From assembly GCA_038230975.1 (NCBI GenBank), contig JBBRMF010000095.1, forward strand, positions 1-17,149: DNA of 17,149 nucleotides. The letters are read 5' to 3'. Both the position numbers and the translations under genes were made by a program. This document shows, in pieces, positions 14,135 to 17,149 of the stretch (its first letter is position 1; every line of letters starts with the position of its first letter). The notes beneath the pieces were generated by a model that was not told the origin of the DNA, searched no databases, and saw nothing but the letters and a program-made list of their open reading frames with translations. The stretch is from JANXVV01 sp038230975. GTDB lineage: Bacteria > Planctomycetota > Phycisphaerae > Tepidisphaerales > Tepidisphaeraceae.

Positions 14135-15025
14135 TCAGACATCACATATTTTGGCCGCTTGCGCAAGAGAGGCCATCGGCTCGCGCTTCGGGATGAACTC
14201 CTGCCCGACATAACCTTTGTAACCCGTGGCGACGATCGCCTGCATAATCGCCGGATAATATAGTTCCTGTGTTTCGTCGATCTCCGCGCGCCCCGGAACG
14301 CCGCCCGTGTGATAATGGCCGAAGTACTCGTGATCGCGTTTGATCGTGGCGATCACATCGCCTTCCATGATCTGCATGTGGTAGATGTCGTACAGCAGCT
14401 TGAATCGCTCCGAACCCACTGCTTTGACAAGCTTCACACCCCACGGCGAGCGGTCGCACATGTAGTCGTGATGGTTCACCTTGCTATTAAGCAATTCCAT
14501 GCAGACAGTAACCTTCTTTTCTTCGGCAAATCCGACGATCTTTTTAAGGGCCTCCGCACAGTTCGTGAGGCCTTCGTCATCGTTCATGCCCTCACGATTA
14601 CCGGAGAAGCAGATCACATTCGGATAGCCCGCTTCGGCAGTGGCTTCGATGCTTTTCCGCATGCTGCCAAGACATTCTTCCCAATTCTCTTTTCGATTGA
14701 GGCCTTTGGTGATGCCATGGCTTGGCGTCATTGTGCCGACCAGGTTGTATTTTTTGAGAGTAGCCCAATGCTCCGGGCCGACCAGATCGATCCCCTTGAT
14801 CCCCATTTTTACGGCATTGGCAGCGAGATCCTCGACTTTCATTTTCGAGTAGCACCACTGGCAGACGGTCTGATTGATGCGACCCTTGGTGATGGCCATT
14901 CCCTCTTTTGAGGGTTCTTCGGCAGTCACCAGGTTGCCCAAAACCGTCGCGCTGGCGGCGGCCATCGTTCCCAGGATCGCCTGACGTCGAGATAGTTCCT
15001 GAGCGGGAATCGATTGGTGTTTCAC
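14135..15025 (-). CDS. Tat-exported hydroxypyruvate isomerase-like TIM-barrel protein
   Basis: A 296-residue protein. The N-terminus has a twin-arginine leader (LSRRQAILG, Arg13-Arg14, then MAAASATVLGNLVTA), so it is probably folded in the cytoplasm and exported. The rest is an AP-endonuclease-2/xylose-isomerase-like barrel closest to hydroxypyruvate isomerase: QTVCQWCYS (52-60), GIDLVGPEHW (78-87), VCMELLNSKVNHHDYMCDR (174-192), LLYDIYHMQ (210-218), FGHYHTGGVPGR (235-246) and VGQEFIPK (273-280). The divalent-metal ligands expected are Glu177, Asp213, His239 and Glu276, all present. Hyi interconverts hydroxypyruvate and tartronate semialdehyde; exported planctomycete homologues may act on other sugars. 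The GTG start at 15025 has GGAG 7 bases upstream. It follows a short gene by 16 bases. Confidence 0.88.
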   Translation of the reverse strand: MKHQSIPAQELSRRQAILGTMAAASATVLGNLVTAEEPSKEGMAITKGRINQTVCQWCYSKMKVEDLAANAVKMGIKGIDLVGPEHWATLKKYNLVGTMTPSHGITKGLNRKENWEECLGSMRKSIEATAEAGYPNVICFSGNREGMNDDEGLTNCAEALKKIVGFAEEKKVTVCMELLNSKVNHHDYMCDRSPWGVKLVKAVGSERFKLLYDIYHMQIMEGDVIATIKRDHEYFGHYHTGGVPGRAEIDETQELYYPAIMQAIVATGYKGYVGQEFIPKREPMASLAQAAKICDV

Positions 15026-15032
15026 GAGGAAT

Positions 15033-15036
15033 CTCC
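15033..15036 (-). promoter_or_regulatory. SD supporting the GTG start of the isomerase-like gene
   Basis: GGAG on the minus strand, 7 bases before GTG 15025. The nearby ATG (15038) is in another frame and overlaps this motif, so the GTG is the likely start. The Tat leader starting there agrees. Confidence 0.6.
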
Positions 15037-15041
15037 ATTAA

Positions 15042-15308
15042 CTATGCAAGCACAGGATCTAAATGTTCGACATCGGCTGAAACGGAATGAAAATAAGCCA
15101 GATTATCACAGACTCCGCTGAACGAAATTTCAATTTCGCGACTGTCCTTCAAGTGAAGCACATAATTGGGAATCTGAACACTCACGGCGATTTTCTCGGG
15201 AATTTCCAAGTGACCCGTACACATGCCCAATTCCGTGCGGCAACGAACGGGAACAAAACCGGTGATGTACTGCCCGTTCAGAGAAAGTTTTCCGAATGTA
15301 CGCGGCAT
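15042..15308 (-). CDS. Small protein of unknown function
   Basis: An 88-residue protein with alternating hydrophobic residues that suggest a beta-rich fold (KLSLNGQYITGFVPVRC, KIAVSVQIPNYVLHL, REIEISFSGVC). It has three cysteines (23, 30, 67), no signal peptide and no membrane segment. I do not recognise a family. It is judged real because AGGAG lies 6 bases before the ATG and because its stop is 16 bases before the GTG of the isomerase-like gene, so the two form a tight operon. A competing frame (15130-15366) lacks such support. A regulatory or accessory role for the isomerase-like protein is possible, but only position supports it. Confidence 0.7.
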   Translation of the reverse strand: MPRTFGKLSLNGQYITGFVPVRCRTELGMCTGHLEIPEKIAVSVQIPNYVLHLKDSREIEISFSGVCDNLAYFHSVSADVEHLDPVLA

Positions 15309-15314
15309 AAGAAT

Positions 15315-15320
15315 CTCCTA
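15315..15320 (-). promoter_or_regulatory. SD of the 88-residue protein gene
   Basis: TAGGAG on the minus strand, 6 bases before ATG 15308. It is the main reason for accepting this short ORF as a gene. Confidence 0.6.
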
Positions 15321-15488
15321 CCGAATCAATTCTCAATCTGACGTAACAAGCTTGGCATGAACTCACTATACCGCATCCTCAGCCCCGAATCGAACCGGGC
15401 TGTGGTCCACGATGAAAGCATCAAAGCTATCTGACGATAGCAGGCGGCTTCGTTAAAGTCTCACAAATTCTTGGCATTCAACAGAGCG

Positions 15489-15773
15489 TCAACCGTGCAA
15501 ACGATAGCCCGCAGTAATTTCGGGTTGAAGACGCAGCACATCGCCATCTTTTACACCGACATCCTTGAGAGATTGCGTGTCCAACAATTGTTTTCCACTG
15601 GCACGATGGTGGAATTTGTAACTTAACGGCTGACCGTCCGGCGCCGACTCAGGGAAATTCATTCGCGTCAAAAGAACCGCCAGGATGCGATTGATCGGCA
15701 CATCATCCGGCATTTCCACTTCCTGCCGTTTATTGCCTGTTGCGTCCCAGACTTGCACCGTCACCGTTGCCAT
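15489..15773 (-). CDS. YukD/EsaB-type ubiquitin-like protein
   Basis: A 94-residue protein predicted to be a single beta-grasp ubiquitin-like fold: TVTVQVWDATGNKRQEVEMP (strands 1 and 2), PINRILAVLLTRM (helix), LSYKFHHRASGKQLLDTQSL (strands 3 and 4) and GVKDGDVLRLQPEITAG (strand 5). The GKQL...SLKDVGVKDGD pattern is typical of YukD/EsaB proteins. In Firmicutes these belong to type VII secretion; in other phyla YukD-like proteins are found with E1/E2/JAB-type modification genes. Neither set of partners is visible nearby. The C-terminus ends ITAGYRLHG, with a final Gly. The ATG at 15773 has AGGAG 10 bases upstream. The ORF extends to 15836, but the upstream residues are basic, lack a fold pattern and are probably untranslated. 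It is divergent from the downstream sigma gene. Confidence 0.78.
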   Translation of the reverse strand: MATVTVQVWDATGNKRQEVEMPDDVPINRILAVLLTRMNFPESAPDGQPLSYKFHHRASGKQLLDTQSLKDVGVKDGDVLRLQPEITAGYRLHG

Positions 15774-15954
15774 GCGGATCACACTCCTGCGTTGGAAAGA
15801 ACTCGTCCGCTTCATCCTACCCGCCGTTGGAGTCACCGCAAAGTCACGTTGATTGGATGTTTGAGCAATCGCAGCACCGAACGGCGATACCCACCGGGCC
15901 CATCCACAGATTTAACCGACTCGAAGAGGCGATTTGCGGTATCTTCTGCGCATA

Positions 15955-16512
15955 ATGCCCTTGACGGATGTGACGCAAATCCTCCAAGCCATCGATTCCG
16001 GCGACGCCAAAGCGGCCGCAGAGCTTCTGCCGTTGGTGTACGAAGAGCTGCGCAAGCTGGCCCAAGATCGCATGTCCGCCGAAGCCCCCGACCACACGCT
16101 TCAAGCCACTGCGCTGGTGCATGAGGCGTATATTCGATTGGTGGGCAAGAATGATCCCCGCTGGCAGAATCGCGGCCATTTCTTCGCGGCGGCGGCAGAG
16201 TCGATGCGGCGGATTCTCATTGAAAATGCCCGCTCGAAGGGGCGGCTGAAGCGCGGTGGCAAGCGAGTGCGTCTGGAGTTGCTGGATCAGGCCGATTCGC
16301 TCGCGGAAGACCCTGACTTGCTGCTTTCATTGGATGAACTGCTGATCGCTCTGGCGGCCGAGGATTCCGTTGCCGCGCGCGTGGCCCACTTGCACCTCTT
16401 CGGCGGGCTCTCGGTTGAGGAGGCGGGCGAAGTGATGGAGCTCTCGCGCCCCGTCGCCTACCGCAACTGGAAATACGCTCGGGCATGGCTGCGCGAGGCT
16501 CTGGAGAAATAA
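15955..16512 (+). CDS. ECF sigma factor, Sig-70_X6 / planctomycete type
   Basis: A 185-residue sigma factor. Region 2 spans about residues 18-95 (ELLPLVYEELRKLAQDRM, TLQATALVHEAYIRLV, HFFAAAAESMRRILIENARSK), with the TLQATALVHEAYIRL signature of the TIGR02999-type ECF family common in Planctomycetes and Acidobacteria. Region 4 spans about 125-183 (LDELLIALA, ARVAHLHLFGGLSVEEAGEV, SRPVAYRNWKYARAWL). The ATG at 15955 begins MPLTDVTQIL, typical for the family; a TTG at 15934 is in frame but less likely. It is followed after 70 bases by a Ser/Thr kinase gene, the usual pairing. The kinase is thought to control such sigma factors by phosphorylation in place of an anti-sigma factor. No SD sequence is seen. 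Confidence 0.95.
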   Translation: MPLTDVTQILQAIDSGDAKAAAELLPLVYEELRKLAQDRMSAEAPDHTLQATALVHEAYIRLVGKNDPRWQNRGHFFAAAAESMRRILIENARSKGRLKRGGKRVRLELLDQADSLAEDPDLLLSLDELLIALAAEDSVAARVAHLHLFGGLSVEEAGEVMELSRPVAYRNWKYARAWLREALEK

Positions 16513-16571
16513 TCTCGAAAAGCGCGAGACACCTTTGATCCGGATAACGCATTGAAGGAGGACCCTTTTCT

Positions 16572-16579
16572 GGAGGTGA
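16572..16579 (+). promoter_or_regulatory. Consensus SD of the kinase gene
   Basis: GGAGGTGA, an exact complement of the 16S rRNA 3' end. The GGAGG core lies 6 bases before ATG 16583. It is the strongest RBS in the window and contrasts with the SD-less sigma gene just upstream. Confidence 0.75.
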
Positions 16580-16582
16580 GCG

Positions 16583-17149
16583 ATGGCCGTTGATTCCAAA
16601 TTTGCAAAATCCCTGTTCCTGGCCGCATCCGACCTGACTTCCCCGGTCGAGCGGGCTGCCTATCTCGACCGCGAGTGCGGTGGGCAGGCCGATCTCCGCG
16701 CCCGGGTCGAGGCGCTTCTCGTGGCCGACGCCGCGCCGGATCCGGTCTCCAGTGCGGTGGAGGCTCCGACGCTGGACAAGGGGCCCGGCTGGGGCCGGCG
16801 GACGGTTGCGGCTGCCTCCGATGCCGCCGGCCTGATACTGGTCGGCAAGTACAAGCTCCTGGAGCGCATCGGCGAAGGGGGCATGGGCAGCGTCTGGCTG
16901 GCCCAGCAGTCCGAACCCGTCAAGCGCAAGGTCGCCGTCAAGCTGATCAAGCTCGGCATGGACTCCCGTCAGGTCATCACCCGCTTCGAGGCCGAGCGGC
17001 AGGCCCTGGCGATGATGGATCACCCCAACCTCGCCAAGGTGCTCGACGGCGGGCTGACCCCCGACGGCCGGCCTTTCTTCGTCATGGAGCTGGTGAAGGG
17101 GACGCCCATCACCGAGTACTGCGACGCCTGCAAGCTGAGCCTCAAGGAG
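16583..17149 (+). CDS. Serine/threonine protein kinase, N-terminal part (cut by window end)
   Basis: The first 189 residues of a Hanks-type kinase. Residues 9-47 (KSLFLAASDLTSPVERAAYL ... RARVEALL) are the N-terminal segment commonly found before the kinase domain in ECF-associated planctomycete and acidobacterial kinases. The catalytic domain starts at about 90 with the Gly-rich loop RIGEGGMGSVWLAQQ (95-109), VAVKLIK with the ATP-binding Lys120, and helix C FEAERQALAMMDHPNLAKV with Glu138. The hinge FFVMELVKGTPITEYC (165-180) follows. The HRD and DFG motifs and any transmembrane or sensor part lie beyond the window. It is probably co-transcribed with the sigma gene. The coding DNA is about 70% GC by hand count with strong C/G third positions, clearly higher than the rest of the window. 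Confidence 0.93.
   Translation, partial: MAVDSKFAKSLFLAASDLTSPVERAAYLDRECGGQADLRARVEALLVADAAPDPVSSAVEAPTLDKGPGWGRRTVAAASDAAGLILVGKYKLLERIGEGGMGSVWLAQQSEPVKRKVAVKLIKLGMDSRQVITRFEAERQALAMMDHPNLAKVLDGGLTPDGRPFFVMELVKGTPITEYCDACKLSLKE

Noticed and set aside
14309..14911. A 200-residue plus-strand ORF opposite the isomerase-like gene
   Set aside because: The minus-strand frame has full catalytic motifs, a Tat leader and an SD; the plus-strand frame has none of these.
15370..15410. A tRNA/tmRNA T-arm-like segment on the minus strand (GGTTCGATT between C-rich and G-rich flanks)
   Set aside because: The stem has a mismatch, no matching acceptor, anticodon or D arm is present, and a tmRNA of normal length would run into the ubiquitin-like gene.
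16217..17023. A 268-residue minus-strand ORF opposite the sigma and kinase genes
   Set aside because: It is antisense to two clearly conserved genes in GC-rich DNA, where long shadow ORFs are expected. Its protein is Pro/Arg-rich without a fold pattern.

Overview
The window looks like a chromosomal segment from a planctomycete (Planctomycetota). The evidence is an ECF sigma factor of the ECF01/'Sig-70_X6' type directly followed by a protein kinase with the usual planctomycete N-terminal region, a second ECF sigma operon, a Tat-exported sugar-isomerase-type TIM barrel, a Gfo/Idh/MocA oxidoreductase, and several genes without a Shine-Dalgarno (SD) sequence. Class and genus cannot be fixed from the sequence. 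Base composition sampled by hand is about 50-60% GC over most of the window, rising to about 70% in the last 570 bases. No rRNA, tRNA, CRISPR array, transposase or integrase was recognised.

Left part (1-6.3 kb): the 5' three quarters or more of recJ (minus strand, cut by the window start). Upstream of it, also on the minus strand, is a small HTH regulator plus HicB-like gene pair. Then come a plus-strand lipoprotein with a coiled coil, a minus-strand Dps ferritin, and a compact three-gene minus-strand operon. That operon encodes an exported protein with a secretin/STN-like N-terminal region and a long coiled coil, an ECF sigma factor, and a single-pass membrane protein placed like an anti-sigma factor.

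Middle (6.4-11.05 kb): a two-gene plus-strand sugar-nucleotide locus, which is the most interesting part. The first gene encodes a GalU-like nucleotidyltransferase whose signature nucleotide-binding loop is altered. The second encodes a 1106-residue protein joining a fucokinase-type GHMP sugar kinase to a C-terminal UDPGP-type pyrophosphorylase. A bifunctional kinase/pyrophosphorylase would turn a free sugar into an NDP-sugar in two steps, as bacterial FKP does for fucose, but the domain order here is reversed and the kinase phosphate loop is degenerate. Three long inverted repeats, each with a different sequence, lie before, between and after these two genes.

Right part (11.3-17.15 kb): a lipoprotein amidohydrolase divergent from a Gfo/Idh/MocA oxidoreductase; a small membrane protein; a Tat-exported hydroxypyruvate-isomerase-like protein preceded by a short gene of unknown function; a YukD/EsaB-type ubiquitin-like protein; and finally the ECF sigma factor and the start of a Ser/Thr protein kinase, cut by the window end.
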